Part shown: positions 13,331-28,387 of the stretch, piece after piece
How positions within the stretch are numbered: the stretch's first letter is position 1
Layout: each line of letters begins with the position of its first letter
Assembly (NCBI GenBank): GCA_034509425.1
Contig: JAVTVJ010000518.1
Location: 310,001-374,000 of the forward strand
Length of the DNA stretch: 64,000 nucleotides
Direction of reading: 5' to 3'
Source: Eopsaltria australis
Taxonomy: Eukaryota > Chordata > Aves > Passeriformes > Petroicidae
Notes under the pieces: generated by a model
What the model saw: only the letters and a program-made list of their open reading frames with translations
What the model was told of the DNA's origin: nothing
Database searches by the model: none
Program-made: the position numbers and the translations under genes

Positions 13331-16149
13331 AACATGCTTAATTTTATCTGAGGAATGTCTACATTATAATTAAAATGAAAACTGGAGAATAGTTCACTTT
13401 TGTTGATACTGTTTTATTTTCTTTGTTAAGGAAGCAAAGGAGAAAAGAAAATTTGTTGAATCTACTTGGAGTCTCCTAATTTCACAATTCATACTTTTTA
13501 CAGAATTAAATTTTGAAGATGCCTATCTAGAGGATGATAAAAGAAGGAACTCAGTTACAAACTGGAGCAGATCATTCTTGGAAATACAGCTGATATTTCG
13601 TTAGAACAAATTTTCAGATTCTGGGTATAAAAAAATGTTCGGGCTGTTTTCCAGATTGAAAGCCTACATATCCTGTCGCCATGGTAAACAGAGTAAAGAC
13701 ATTATATTTATGTGTTTTATCACAACAGTAGGCAGCAAATCCTATGACCGGTGAGGAATGGGGTCTCTGGGAATTACAGTTTATTCTCACAATCCTATAA
13801 CATGAATTAACCGCATAGGAACTTGAAGACAGAGATGTTTGAGGTTTGACTTGGTTTTAATGAGATCTACATTCTTGTAGTGGTTTTGCATTGTGGGTTC
13901 TAAAAACAAATCAAATTTAATAGTTTCTGTAAAAAGGCAAACAAATACAGGAGACAACACCCTAATGTGGTCAATGTCTCCATTTATGAGTGAGTCTGCC
14001 TGCAACATCAGATTACAGATATATGTAGGAGTTAATTCACTTCTTGATTTTCTGATTGAAAGAAGAAATCTCAACATTTTTCCTTTCATCAAATCATGTG
14101 CATAGCTGGAAAATGACAGATATGCTGATATTTTGTTTTTACTCTACTATGTGTAAAAGGTGAATGTTCATTTTTTGGCCTAGCTGATGACTATCTGTTT
14201 GGTATGATCAGTTTTGGCATAATCAGGTTTGGCATGATCAGTTTTGTGCAAATACTCTCTAAGACAGATTTTACTGTCCTGTTCATACACGCTGCTGCTG
14301 CATCCATATTTGGATCTTAGCAGGCATAATTTTACCAAGAGGTAGCTCTCAGGTCAACCATGTAAAGAAAGTTTGCCCTGAGAAAGAGAGAAAAAGAAGG
14401 CAAGATAGAAATCATGAGGGTGAAATAAATGGAATATACCAAGACCATAAAAGAAATACTTGGAAAAGAAATATCCTGAGAGTGAAAAAGTTTTCTTAAG
14501 AGAGAGTTACCTTTATAAGAGAGGGGTATGTACTGTATATTTTGTTGCTTAAAAAAAATAAGCTAAAATGAGAAACTTTTCTTTTCTAATGCAATATTTT
14601 TTCTCTAGTTTGGCTTTAAGCTTGAATTTAAACGTATAATATTTGCAAGGAAGAAAGAAATGTGGTAGTACAACTAAGTGTTGAATAGCAATTTCTTGAC
14701 TATTATTTGAACTACTCATGCTCTGAAGATGTCAGAGGATTTGCAACTTTCCAGAGGTTGAAAGTAGCAGAGCTCCTCAGGGAGTAAACTTTCTTTTATA
14801 GACAAGAGCTGCATGGATCTGTGCCTTAGAATATACTTTCACATAAAAAGAAAATACAGATTCTCAAACAATGTGTGTTTCATTTTCACTTTTGTAAACT
14901 ATCCATTCCAGATGAAGGGAAGCTTCTCTGTGTTGTTTGCATACAGGTTTAAAATGATTTGTTGACTGTTGGAACCACCAAATAGTGTTGCCTGAATAGG
15001 ACAAATAGTGGACTTTTCCAACAGAATAGAAATATGAGGTTTTCTGAAATCTGTAAGTAGGTAGTACTACTTAAACAGCTTCACAGGGAATTATATATTT
15101 GTCCACAGATTTTAGTGAAGGAATATTATATGGAACAATATATATGCTGTATACTGCAAGAAATATTTTGGTGCAGATGGTGTATTTACCTCAAAGAATT
15201 TAAGAGTACCTCTAACAGCTGTGTAAAATTTATATGGAAATACTCTCTGATTTTTAGCAGTTTCTTTCATTCCCAGATGCCTGATACTTTGAACAGAATG
15301 TGTCATAGCATGTTCATCAATTTGTATACACTATTATACACAAATTGTATTTAAACATGATTTAAAAAAGATAAAAATTAAAAAAACCTTAAATGTGAAT
15401 ACATCATCGTACATTCATACAACATTATATATGCCGTCAGAAAATAATTTAACCCGCATGAAAAACACTCATCATTGCCATATTTCAACAACATTTGACA
15501 TGTGAGCCTGTTAATAAAAATGGTTCCATAAAAATTGCATTGAGGAAGTCGAATGGTTACTTCACTTCCTTTGACTAAAGTTAGCTGATGTGAAGTTTCT
15601 AATTGCCAGCTCTAACCTTTAAGAGTCAGACTGGGTCCTTTCAACATCACAAACCATCACCAGTAAATTGGACCTTATCAGCCATTTTATGGTCTGTATT
15701 ATACATTTTTTTCCCATCAATTTCCTTCTTCAACAAGATTCCAAAAGACTTTTCATGCAAAAGTGTCATGGGTATAATTTGGGTTCCAGGATGCTGACTA
15801 TTCCTGAAATCAAGCGATATAGAAAGAATTTAAAAGTCAGTGGAATTCAACTGTTATGGGGAATATTGCTGCAAAATTATATGTTAAGTCCAAAGAAGAA
15901 AGGAAGACCTTGTGCCATTGAAGAAAAGGGAGGGTCTATTTCCCAGAGTTTCCCACTGTCAGCAAGTAAAATCATTGGGCTTGGAAAGCTTTGCATTTAC
16001 TAGCACAGCAGAAAAGCAGTCAGTCATTTATTATATATATTGCTTCACAGTGTAATCTCTTATTGTTTAGAAGCAGTAGAACTGTCAGATTAAAAATAAA
16101 TATTTCATGACTTGTAACAGTAATGAGTTCTTGCTTTGATGTATAATCC
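13331..16149. other. Intergenic sequence, no gene seen
   Basis: AT-rich unique sequence holding the 15-bp minisatellite at 14.2 kb. Overlapping open frames on opposite strands at 13.8-14.1 kb and 15.1-15.35 kb show no recognisable domain. Confidence 0.5.
14198..14249 (+). repeat. 15-bp minisatellite, about 3.4 copies
   Basis: Three consecutive 15-base units (14198-14212, 14213-14227, 14228-14242) of the form TTTGGYATRATCAGK are followed by a partial fourth. Two of the three contain the palindrome TGATCA. Confidence 0.9.
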
Positions 16150-16690
16150 ATTATTAAACTCACCAAATGTTTTTTAGGCTAACTTATGTGGGTCAGCATT
16201 AGGCCTTTGTAAAATACAGCTTTCTAGCCAGATGGTTAGAGGTTGTCATTAAATTAGCCTGAATCAGTCGGTATCCCATCAGTTAATCTCATGTACTATA
16301 AATGGCAGATGAGTATTCTTTGTACTGATTATGCAACTTACAGCATCTGCCTATTTTCTGCTTGGCTGGGTCCTGTCTGAAATGGTCATTTCCCCAAACC
16401 TGCTAGAGCCAACCAAAAACCTGCCCAGTTTGCAAGAAGACTGCTGGCATATGGCTATTTGGCTTATATTTTCACCATAGGGTACTCAGTTATTCTGTAT
16501 GAGTATGGGAAACTGCGTGTGATAAAGTCATTAAAGTGCTGAACAGCAAGAATTACGGCCATGTTACACGTAACGGCAGCACTGCAGAAAATGCTTGTCT
16601 GTGTGTATTTTCCAGTTGGATGGTTATTTTATGAATGGCATTTAGTTTCTTATGATGTGGGAGAAAACTGTCATTCTTGAATTATTTGAT
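16150..16690. other. Compositionally distinct unique block, function unknown
   Basis: This stretch has more balanced base composition than its flanks, no repeat signature, and several homeodomain-like TAAT/ATTA cores (for example CATTAAATTAG near 16.25 kb). This is the sort of sequence that in gene deserts can be a conserved non-coding element. No coding frame is present. Conservation cannot be judged without an alignment. Confidence 0.2.
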
Positions 16691-18152
16691 TCATATGAAT
16701 GTAGTTAAACTTCCTTGCAGTCATAATGTTCTTGTTATGCCGTTTGGGAGCATAGATTTGTAGTGCACACATGGATTCCTAAAATAAAGTCCCAGATTTT
16801 GAGAACCAAATTACTTGAAAAATAACCAAAAAGCTGGATGCAAATATCCTTGGACAGTTACTGTGTAAATAATACGCCATCAATTATTTTCACATATTCC
16901 TTCTGCAGGATGGAAAACTGCTATATAGATGCTAAGAATACCACCTTAACAAGACAAGTTGCAATCTTATTAACAATGATAATCACAAGTACTCTCCATA
17001 TTTTATTTTCCTTAATAATAACAGTTATGCAGATGCTAAATACCGAAAAAGGAATTTCTGAAGTATGTCTTCTCTTATCTTGTCAAATATCATACTTGAC
17101 GTTATGATACAATAGATAGTGTAATTGCAGTATGGTGGCAATCAACCGTGGAAGTGGATTAAGGAAGCATTTATAAGACAAAACTGTTGAACTCCTAGTA
17201 GCAACAATAATTATAAAAAAAAAGTAAGTACTCCCTACTTATATTTCTATCCAAGAAAACAATATAAAACTAGGACTTTTGAGTAGGACGTCATGGATAG
17301 TTACAGAAAAGACTGTGGTGTAGAGTTCTTAAGATTTATATGTTACATAGTAATATTACAGCTGCATGTTGTAATAGCGTTGTACCTGCTTTTCATTATG
17401 TTACTGGAAATAAAAAGCAAAATTTCTTTCACTGCACTTCATCTGTGGAGCATAAAAATGCCCATAAATTACATTTAGATGTTTTATTTGTATTGTTAAA
17501 CAAATGTGTCTATTTTCTTAAGAAACAGAAACAGTCACCTACAGAAACATTCTTTAAATTTGTAAATTCCAGAAGTAATTACAGGGTTAAATAGAAAATT
17601 CTTAGCACAAGAATAGTCTTGGACTGCATGCACATTGAAAATGTAACTTCATTTATGCTACTGCTTTCTATTCTGTGGCAGACCAATTATGTGGATGAGA
17701 TGTTTCACAGAGAAATGCTTTTATCCAATGCAGAGGTTCATAGAACAGTCTGTCTAAAGAAGACATTCCTGGCTCTCTAGCCATGCCCTTGAGTTGGAAG
17801 GTTAATAATACCTGTGATTTATTTTTTACATTTATTATAGGGAGAACTAAATTTCATTTTCTGACAGTTTGCATCTACTTCAAACTTCCAGGAATGGTAA
17901 AATGAGACAATGAGGAAAAAGTGTTCCTGTATTCCTTTCCATATACTTATTGGCAGAACTGTAGACAATAACACACTCCTGCTGGAAGCCTTTACTTCCA
18001 CCTCAGGGTTATCACAAAGTAACTAATATTCCAATTAAAAATTCATACTTCCCCTCCAAAACCAGTAGTAGCTTAATCTGTTGATACAGTAATGAACTTC
18101 CATGCCTACCCCAGGTTGGGCTGAAGGTGTAAGGAGCATGAGGAGGCATGAG
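16691..18152. other. Intergenic sequence, no gene seen
   Basis: AT-rich unique sequence. Open frames of 60-90 codons here are hydrophobic and unrelated to any family I know. Confidence 0.5.
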
Positions 18153-18290
18153 AATCACAGAATCATATGATAGTTTGGTTGGAAGGGACCCTAAAAATCA
18201 TCTAATTCCAACCACCCTGCCATGGCCAAGGATGCTACCCACCAGAGCATGTTGCTCAGAGCCTCATCCAGCCTGACCTCTAACATTTTG
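18153..18290 (-). mobile_element. CR1 LINE 3' end fragment
   Basis: The reverse complement carries the CR1 3' terminus. On the + strand it reads 'aatcacagaatcat', then 'ggttggaagggacc', 'atctaattccaacc', 'gccatggccaaggatg' and 'agagcctcatccagcctgacct'. The element points left and is 5'-truncated after about 140 bp. Confidence 0.92.
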
Positions 18291-21200
18291 TGCAGGAGAC
18301 CTGCATATGAAGGAGTTTACATGAGCCCTTTTGTCTGTTGCACCACTAAGGAAAATTCTAAGGAAAACATCCATTAATCTCTGGCATTGATATTGAGAAA
18401 GCTTTCCCCTCTTTTCTTCTTCTGTTCTTTGTATCACATTTCTACTGCAATTCTAGGATGGTTTCCAGAGGTATCTACTCAGGGCACAGAAGGGACATAT
18501 CTCGGACAGCTTTCCCAGGAAAGAAATAGATCATGAACACAGCTGTTTTGAGAAGTGAGCCCCGAGGGTGTGCTGGGCAGAGACAGCGTCTGTGGTGCCT
18601 ACAGGGTAATTGCAGTCTGAAGCACAGGAATGTCTAATAGGAGAAATATAAACAGATGAATATATCAAAAGTGACTAAAAATAATCAGTGTATGAAAAAT
18701 CATAAAATACTTTAAATCTTTTCTTCAACTTATTGAATCTATCTGGAGAAAATGCTTTCTCCGTAACATACACAACTTCAATGATTGCTAGTCAATATGC
18801 AGATGGACATGTAATGTAATATAATGAGAACTTCAAAACCAGAAAGGGTGCAATGCACAGACAGAAATGTGTCCCTATGTGCTGTCAACAGAATATGAAA
18901 ACAGATTGTCATCTGTAAAGCAATGCCACCTTATAACAGCACAACAGCATACAAATGTCAGCTCTGCTTCACCTAGCAATGTATCAACTACTCCTGAAAC
19001 CAGACAGTGAACAGTAGAAAATAGGGGCCATTCACTTGAAATAGTTAATCCCCTCTTTGTCCTGACCCAACTCATTTACATTAGGAGGGTACTTACCCAA
19101 GATATTTCTTGGGTAACTCTGTTTTCCATATTGATACCTTTAATTATTTTTTTTCCTAGCTTTGTGTTGAGCTTCTCTTAATAATATGATTATTACACCT
19201 TTTACCACCATATGACATATAACAGTTGTAATCAAGAGGCTTAAAATTTTTATGATTTTAAAAAGTCTCCTTTCCTAACCATACAGTAAATGAAATAATG
19301 AAATGAACTTATGCAAAACTTCGTTGTTATTAAGCAGATACATAATTTATTAGTGCTTTGTTATTTTTACAGCTGTTTTTGCAGAGACCCCAGGACTTAG
19401 AAAAATTCTCATCAATAATAGAGAGCAACTAAGAAAACCCAGTATCAGTGCAAAAGATAAAAGAATGCAAGAGAAAAGTGTTATTTTCTTGTTGTCTGCT
19501 GGAATGAGGAAAATCACCTAGATTAAATTTTTCATGGAAAATTGTGAAATGCTAAGTTTTGCTAATTTTTAGGGAGGTGTATTTAAACTGACATTTTTCA
19601 GGAATCCATCCATTGACAGCCATCTTGAGTGAGTCTTATGTGAACCTTTCACTATTTTTATACCTTATCTGGCAGTTAAAATAACACAAAAATAAGTTAC
19701 TTAAAAGAATAAGCAGGAAATGTAAACAAGGTCTTCCCTCTTCTTGTCACTCTTTTCCTACATGTTTTCCTCCCATTTCACACTCTAAAATATAAAGATT
19801 GATTAGGATCATTGAATATTATCCTCTCAAATTATTTTTCATCTGTCTGAGGCGTGAATTAGTGCACCTAATTTTAAGCTCTTTATGAGTGCATAAATTC
19901 GAATAGTTAGGCTCAAGAGAGAGAGTAAGGTGACTAATAGCAAGAAGTAGCTTTATAATATCAAACTACAGTTCAACCCATCTAAGATCTCATTCTCTCT
20001 TTAAAAGTGATTTTATTTCTTCACTAATAGAAAGGTCCCAGGACAACTGGGGCTTTTTTTAAGTACCTCAGCCAAGCATTTCAAGGCAGATGATTCACTG
20101 AAGTGTGTTCCCCATCAGGGAGTGATTCTATTACAATGTGATTGCATTAGGGGTATCAATACCACTGAGAAAAGTTTTTTCCAATGAAAATTTTCAACAT
20201 AAGAGCAAATACTAAATACTTTTTCCCATTCTTCAAGAAGAATCTAGAAAAAAACCTCAAACTGCTAGATACAATTCTCAGGTTGTGATCAGCACTGTGA
20301 AAGTTAGAATTTGGGCAATACATATGGATCACTGAAGCTGGAAGAGAAAGATGCTGAAGATGGGTTGGGTCATTCATGCTTGTTTCACGTGCTGTCTGCC
20401 TCTACCATTTAATCTGTAAGAAATCAGGGCAACAGCCATCTGTGCACCTACAAATAAAAGCCCTTATCAATTAAGTTTTATGCTCACAACCTGCCATTAT
20501 TACTTTAATAATATTCAATTAATTCAGTTTTGCAAAATTGCGTATTTATTGCTTGAATGTTTAGGTTTGAAAAGGGTAAAATTTCTTCTGTAATGTCAGT
20601 GTAATAGACAGTCCTAAAGTTCTAAGTCAATTGTTTTAACATGGCAAAACTCCCAATTGTCTTTACACTCAGCTTTGCTTCCAGCTCAAAGCAATAGACA
20701 CTCTGAGTTGTTTTATCCAAACCAAAAGTCATCAGTGACAGTAAATTCCCAGTGCCAGGAACAATATCTTGATTATTCAAGTATGCAAAGCCAAGCATAT
20801 TAGAAGATGCTACACGATATTTACAACCTCTATCTTCTTTACAAATGTTAGGTAAGATAATATATGAATAGATGAATTTACTAAATGAACAACATATAGA
20901 ACCTTTAATAGACTACTCAAAAGTGATATGGTAAGACTAACAAGCATTTCAATTTTTATTCTGACACTCTGAAAATATTTAATACATGATGAAAGAAATT
21001 ATCTTAGGCCACAAGCATGAATAGCATAATCTTGGAAAAAGAAATACCAGAAATTTTAATATTGCTCTGAGATGCCATTTTTTAATTGCAAATTAAAAAT
21101 AATATCCAGCACCTGTACCCAAATTGCAAGGAAAGCATGTAATATGGCAGGGCTGAATAAATACCTTACAGAGATATAAAGTGTATGAAAAGTAATAAAA

Positions 21201-23820
21201 AAGCAGTGGAAAGTATTTTAATTTTCAGATTTACTGATGCTTTAAAAGTATAAAATAAAGTTAAAATGGCCAATTATTTTGTTGAACAAACAAGGAAAAC
21301 CATATGTAACTTTTCAGATTCATAAATAAGAAGAGAAAATACAAATGGTGAGACCAATCCCAGTGAATAATGTAGGATGGAGATTAAGCCAAATACACAA
21401 GATCTACAAAATTAATATCTTACCTCACATATATAAGGTAATATTTATCCTCATGGTAAATTATATGAGTATAAAAACCTGTCTAAAAAGACTGCGATAA
21501 CTACAATTGTGAAAGACAGATGGAAATAGCATTCATATTGCTTAATATTACAAAATAATAGTCTACTTACAGAATTATAGCAAGGACTTTTTATGAAATC
21601 ATTATTTTCTGATGCCTTACTAGAAAATCACAAATATTTTATGCATATATATACCCCCTGAAAAATTACAATCCCATGAATATAACTTCAAATCTAGCAC
21701 AGTCTTAGAACATATTTTGAATCATGAAAAAATGGGTCAGCTGGGCATGAAGAGAAAAGTAAATTACCCCAAGAATTTAATCAGAAGCTGATGACATGAC
21801 TTTAACCTAAGATTGTGCTTCAATACATTAATTTCTTAGTAATGGCAATCTGTCTAAACGTAACTGAAGATACTGAGGATTCAGCCATACTTTCAGACTG
21901 GCAGGTAACTTCATCTAGTGGACTCCTCATCACAGTTGGATGCATTTTCTCTGGACTTCTGTGTGTACAGCAGAAATTGTCCTAACTTTAGTTATTTTAC
22001 ATTCCCAAAGGGCATCTTGAGAGGTGTGGAGTCCTGGAAGTCCAAACAGCAGGCTTTAGAGTGGAAATCTTTTATTATCCAGGCACTTGGAGTAACCTTC
22101 CCTGTTTTGCACATTTCTAAGCTTTGGTTTATGTTCAGGGTCTTTCTATTCCTCTTAAGCTGCTCATTCCTGCTTTCACCTTCTGGGAATGCTCATTTTT
22201 TGATTAAAGCTTTCCTCAAATTCCTTTTCCACCCATGCTGTCTTTCAGCCACGGATGCATGACTTTATGTACTTCAGAAATTTGCAAAGACTGACCTTGA
22301 AGATCAGCCCTGGCTTACAATCAGCACAGTCAACACTGCAATGTCTTCAATCAGTTCATCCCTTTCCCTTTCTATGATTAATGGCCCATGTTAGTATTCT
22401 TAGCTAGTAATTAGTAAAGCATGTGCATTTTTCATCAGAAATAATGTCTTTCCCTATTTTTTTAAGCACAGTTCCATTCTTACCTTAATACACCTTAAGA
22501 GAAACGATGAAAGCCCTTTACAGGCATCTCTTCCACAATATTTCATATTGATCTCACTCCATGACTAGAATTAAAAATTCTAAAACTTCTTTGGCTTTGA
22601 CTTGTTCACATCTGGTATCACTACGAATAACATGAGGAATAAAATAACAAATAAAACTATAAAACTACCATTATGGAAACTGTTATGTTGGCATTCTGTG
22701 GAACACATTTTTATAAGCAGTTCACCCTTCCTTGGATTTTTTTACCTTACCAGTTTCTCCCTCATTATTTGTCTGCCTAGAGCCATCAAACTGCTGAAAT
22801 TTTGCTCATTAAAACTGATGGTTCTGACTGGACTGAGATCCACAAAAAGAAAGAGAAAATAAAAGAAGATAAGTTTAAAGGTCTTTCTTTTATCTGCAGA
22901 GTTTTTTTAGTAAAAATCAGCACATATTTGTTAAAAAAACCTCCAAATCTGGTCCCTTTCCTAAACTTATTTTTATCATTGCAAACAAACAGGAGTTCCA
23001 ATCACATGAAAGGTGTAATGATAATTAACTCCTCTGTAAACATATTTGTTTGCTCATCTTGTTTGATTATGTCTACAGCCACTTGAGTTTCAGAAAGAGG
23101 TGCTGTTTCTATTTGTCCTTGTTAAGTACCTCTAGATGGACTCACTTCATAAGGTTACTACTTTATTAACAATACCACTGACATTATAAATTTGTAGGTG
23201 GCATTGATACATCTTGTAGGGACCACCTCTGTCAAAACAAAGTACATGAATAATTTGTATGTAGGCCCAACTAAGAAAGGGAAAGCTAAATATTTGAATT
23301 TTAGTATTGTATGCAATTTTCACAAAGTTTAGCTTCATGCAAATTGCACTTCATTAGCATATTATTACAGATAATATATCTTACACTGAGACATTTATTG
23401 CATCTTTGCTCCTGTTAAAAAAATTTAATTTAATTTAAATTTAAATAATGTAATTTAGCATTTTGCCAATGTGACTTCAGCTTTCAGGAAAAAAAGGGGC
23501 CTTTAAGCCATAGGCTATTCCCTCTCTAAAACAAGGGTTTGTTAGTCCAAATCTAAGACCTAAAAGATTTTAAAAGGAATAGGAATCGATGAGTGTTGGA
23601 ATATGTCTTTTATACTATGATAATTTCAGTGCTTGGAATTTTGAACTATACTCTAAAAACAAGTAAAACTGTGATTTACAGTTACAGTTTCAGACACTAG
23701 CAGTTATAGAGGCAAGAAAATAGGAGGCCAATATAGATTAAATTATTAAGGATTTGAATTGTTAATGCAGATGTCAATGAATGTGCATGAATAGATAAGG
23801 AATATTCTATGTGGATAGGT

Positions 23821-23853
23821 GATGAAGATGATGATGATGATGATTATTATTAC
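23821..23853 (+). repeat. (GAT)n / (ATT)n microsatellite
   Basis: An imperfect GAT trinucleotide run passes into ATT repeats. Confidence 0.9.
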
Positions 23854-26800
23854 ACTTGTGTCATTGTTTGTGTTCATAAGACAGTACCACAATACCATTT
23901 AATGTTGCTTACAACACATCTATGATTAAATTACTTATATGTTCAACTTTGTACCTTTTAGTCTGAGAACAAAACTACAACACTTGACTTTAAAAGTTAG
24001 CTGACTGTGACCCTAGTTAAACAGTGTTTATTTTATTTGTCTTGCTTAAATTTGTAGACACGGTGTACACATTGAAATGCTTTGCTTTGCTGAACTGAGA
24101 TTTATTTATGCATCCTAAATTCCAACACTTCAGTGTCTACTTATATTTATATTCAAAGCAGATTTCATATCTGAAAGTAAACATTGATAGCTCATTATCA
24201 AGTGGCAATAGATTAACTAGAATCAGATTGTTTTTCCTGTTTCCCTTTTCTAGGTATGATGTGTTATCATACAGCTATTATTGGATGAACTATACTAGAA
24301 TGGACAGCATTAAACCATTATTTCATGAGTACTTGTATCCAGCATATTAGGTAAGAAAAAAAGAGAATTATAACAAAAATAATAACAGAATAAAGTTTGG
24401 AGGCTGTCTTCTAATAATGTTTGAGCATATATTTTCAAAAGGTCAATCAGTCTAATTCTGTTCAGTTTAATAAATTTTATTTATTATGTATTTCAAGTAT
24501 CATGAGATACACAACAAAAAAGTATTTGACATAAAGAAATGACGAATGAAGAGTTTATTTAGAAACAAACTTCTAGGTGGCAAACACTGTAAGGTTAAAT
24601 TTAGAGACAAAAAGGCAATCCAAATTACAATAAAAACCAAAGCTTTTCCTTTGATGCCAGATTAAAATTCTAGGACAGGAATTCAGGTCAGCACATCCAG
24701 GTCTGACAGAGACCCTGAGGAGATTTACTGTCTTAACCAATCATTTATTTGTTTTTCTTCTGTGATATGGGACTGTCTTGATGCATAATACTTTAAAAAA
24801 TGAAGACACATGGGAGAGCTACCAGTAAGTCCATAATGTAAAGTTTTTAGTTTTGACTTAATAGCCTAAAGACTTTAGTCTAATCTCCAGTTCATTTATT
24901 TTCAATGCCAAGTGAAGGGAAAAACGGAATGAGTTTGAACAAAGATGCCTGAGGGATCACTTGCAAATGCCTGTAGCAGGAAGCCACCTAGAACACAGAC
25001 TTTTCCAGTCTTAAGGTACTTGCTATGAAAAACTTTTTCTATGTTGCTGTGATCACAGGTAAGAAGAAAGCAGCAAGAATGAAGCAAGTAGTTTTGACTG
25101 TACAATGAAGTTCCCTTTGTAGAATTAAGAAAATAGATAGGAATGATCAAATTAAATGCATCAACTAATGTAGTAATTGAGGTCAAAACCTCAAACTTAT
25201 ACCACTGGAATAACCCACTACAGACTACCACACGTGGAGACCTAAGTCTAACATGCTGGAAGGCAAACTACTATGATTTAGATACAATGAAAGAAAAATT
25301 TTGGGGGCAAGCCAAGTATTTGACAAAGTAACAATGCATTTAATAGTTGCAAGTAGAGTTCCACGTGGCAGGACTAGAAAACTGTTACACTAGCTGTCTT
25401 TCAGTGCCCAGTGTTGATCTTGCCATATGATACAATGTTTACTGCATTAGTTAACAACAGAATTGGGTTTAAATGTAGACTCTCATTTCTGATTAAGACA
25501 TATTCATATGATATGTATAATTTCTGCCTTTTAACTTATATGATAAACAAAAGAAAATAAAAGCCACTAAAACTGAAAAATGGCACATTTTTAGGTGGTA
25601 ACAATTTTAGTTTAGTTGTTAATAAGAAAACTTATCTAGGACAAAGAAAATGAATGCTGATATAGGAAGGAAAAAAAATCTAGGGATGAAAAGGAAAAAA
25701 AAGTTGTATTCCTTAAGCAGATTACATAAATATTTAAGCACATTTTTCTGTACAGAATATGAAAACCTGTTCAGACCAAATACATTTTTCTTTGTTCTAA
25801 ATAAAATCATAACAAGCTTATTTAGCTCTATGTAGCCAAGCCATAAACATTGCACATTCAAATTTCTCAGTAAGTACAATGTTTCTACACTTTTAAAAAC
25901 ACTTCCATTTTTTTGCACTTAACATAATATCTTGCAAATACTTATCAATTACTCTTAAAGCATTCCTTTATGATAGAGGAATGCTATTGGATGTAAAACT
26001 GGGGCCCGTTTTATGTCTACCAACTTCTGTTTGTTACTGGATTCAACAACACAAGATGTTGCTATATTGCAACTGACGGAAAGAGGCATGAATACTTTCT
26101 TCATTGTGTAAGAATCCATAAAACAACACAGACTTCTTGAGGTTGCAGTTATAATGAGCAATACAGAAGAGAATTTATTTACATGAACCACTATGGGTTA
26201 CATCTTTGTAGAATGAAATTGAAATGCCCAGTAATTTTTCATAATTGGGTGCCAGGCATTTAGTGGACATGCATCATATGTTTTGATACTGGTAACCAGT
26301 GATTTGTCTCTTAGAATGCATGAGCTAGGCATCTCAATAAGTGAGATATTTTACACTTAAGATGGGTATTAGATTCCTTGTCTAAAAAGAGGTAACTGTC
26401 AGAAAAGCAAAGTTTCTCTAGCTGCCCATTTAAATGATATTTGAAGGCAGAAAGGAGGGAAGACCAGAAATCAGTGTACAAGGAACAATACACTCCACAT
26501 TTTGTTTGAACCAGTATATTTACAAAAGGCATCAAGATCAGAGTGAGACAAATAGTTTGTCCATAACATAGGAGTTGTACTGGCAAGATGCAAGCTTTTG
26601 ATATTGCCTTCCTGTTACTTGACATATTTATTTATTAAAGAAAAAAAAAGAGGAGAAAGGCAGACAGTATAGACAAAATACTGTCATTGGTATTACTATA
26701 TTAGTCCCCATAAGAAGCAAACAAAATGATCTCACAAGAGCTTCAGAAAACTAATTGCATTGTTTTTCATGTTCACAGTTCCCAGATTAATGAAATCATG

Positions 26801-28021
26801 TCCTTCAATCACAGTTGCATGCTGAAAATCCTTTACAAGTATTGCCCTAGCCTGTTTTAAAAAATTAGAGTATCATCTTTTCCATTAAGTGTACCTTTCT
26901 ACAGAATAAACCTCATCTTTTCAGATACAGATATGCTAAATACTGAAATGATAAGTCCTTGATTTCTAACCCTCTTTGATATGAGGCATGAAGAATGTGT
27001 ACTATTCTCAGGACATATCAAAGCCCAAGGAAAGAAAAAGGCTGTGAGAATGGTGCCAGGCAGCTATTGTAGAAAATTCTGTGGTTTATAGGTCATGTTT
27101 CTGGAAGCAGTATCAAAGTGAAGTGTTTTCAGTTTGCTTGCTATGCCTTAGGCTCAGAATGAGTTGATTGTGAAAGGGTTATTCAGTCTGTAAAAAAATC
27201 CCCAACCCATTGTGTCTCTACAGGAGTGAGGACATTTAATTAAAGAAAAATAAAATTACCATAGGGAACAACCAAAACTATTTCCTATTCTCTTGAGAGC
27301 TGTAAGAAAAATATATCATTGAAACTAGAGTGATAAAACCTTTTTATTAAAGAAATTTAAATACGTTGAATATTTCAATTGCTTAAATCAGTTCCTATGT
27401 TTACATGAAAAAATATCTTAACTTCATGTGTAATGTGCTTCATAGGGGAAATAGAAAACTATTTTTTTTAAGGGATACAAATCTACAAAAGCAATGGCAA
27501 GAGAAAATTGTGAATAGCAAAATTAATCAATTTGAATTCTCAAAAAATTTGAACTTCTAAAATTTACATTCCCTTAAATCCTTAATCTAAATTTAATTTC
27601 AACACAGTATGTTATTCAAGATATGGATGACACTGTTCTAAAGAACTAAACAAATATCATTAGAGTACTAATCTAAGGTTTTTCAAAGCTTTATAAAGCA
27701 TATAAAATGTCTTCAGGTGGTGTATTTTTTTTCTTTTCCAGTACATAAATAGATATGATTGTCCCCTGAAGCAGTTTGCATATTTCTACTATTTGGTTAG
27801 CAGCACACTCTTTTTTATCTCAATATAGTACAAATATCCATGTAACAAACCCCTATGCAAAGAGGACAGGAGCAGTAGAATAATAACCTTCCTAAAGAAT
27901 TTAATACCAAAATTTAACACTAATACTAGGTTTCCGTTTTAATTCTACAAAATATGGACATTCCAAATTACTTTTCAAAAAATAATTCTAACAAGATTTC
28001 TTTTGCAGGAGAACCTCAGCA

Positions 28022-28022
<1 letters not shown>

Positions 28023-28070
<48 letters not shown>
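28023..28070 (+). repeat. (ATATGT)8 hexanucleotide microsatellite
   Basis: Eight uninterrupted copies of ATATGT. An open frame crossing it (27.95-28.15 kb) translates it as alternating Cys-Ile and is a repeat artefact. Confidence 0.97.
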
Positions 28071-28073
<3 letters not shown>

Positions 28074-28355
28074 ACGTTATATACCTTTGTGAAATGTACA
28101 ATCTTTTCTAAGATGATATGGCTTTTAGGATTTTGTGGTGGTGTTCAATGACAAATTAGTTCAAAGTGTGTTAGTAGATCAATATACAGATGAACTGATT
28201 TGCTGATCTATCCTACTAACAGCAGGTCATAAATAGTAACTTAAAAATCTGAAAATATAATTATAGTATTTGAATCTAAAGATGATCTCATTTACACCTG
28301 CAAGAAAACGTTATCATTCTTGTACAATGAAGGATTTTGCATTCTTTTTAAATTA

Positions 28356-28387
28356 TTTAGTTAGTTAGTTGGTTAGTTAGTTGGTTG
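28356..28387 (+). repeat. (TTAG/TTGG)n tetranucleotide repeat
   Basis: About eight tetramer units alternate between TTAG and TTGG. Confidence 0.85.

Noticed and set aside
27954..28151. Open frame encoding a Cys-Ile repeat protein
   Set aside because: It is the translation of the (ATATGT)8 microsatellite; there is no other protein-like content.
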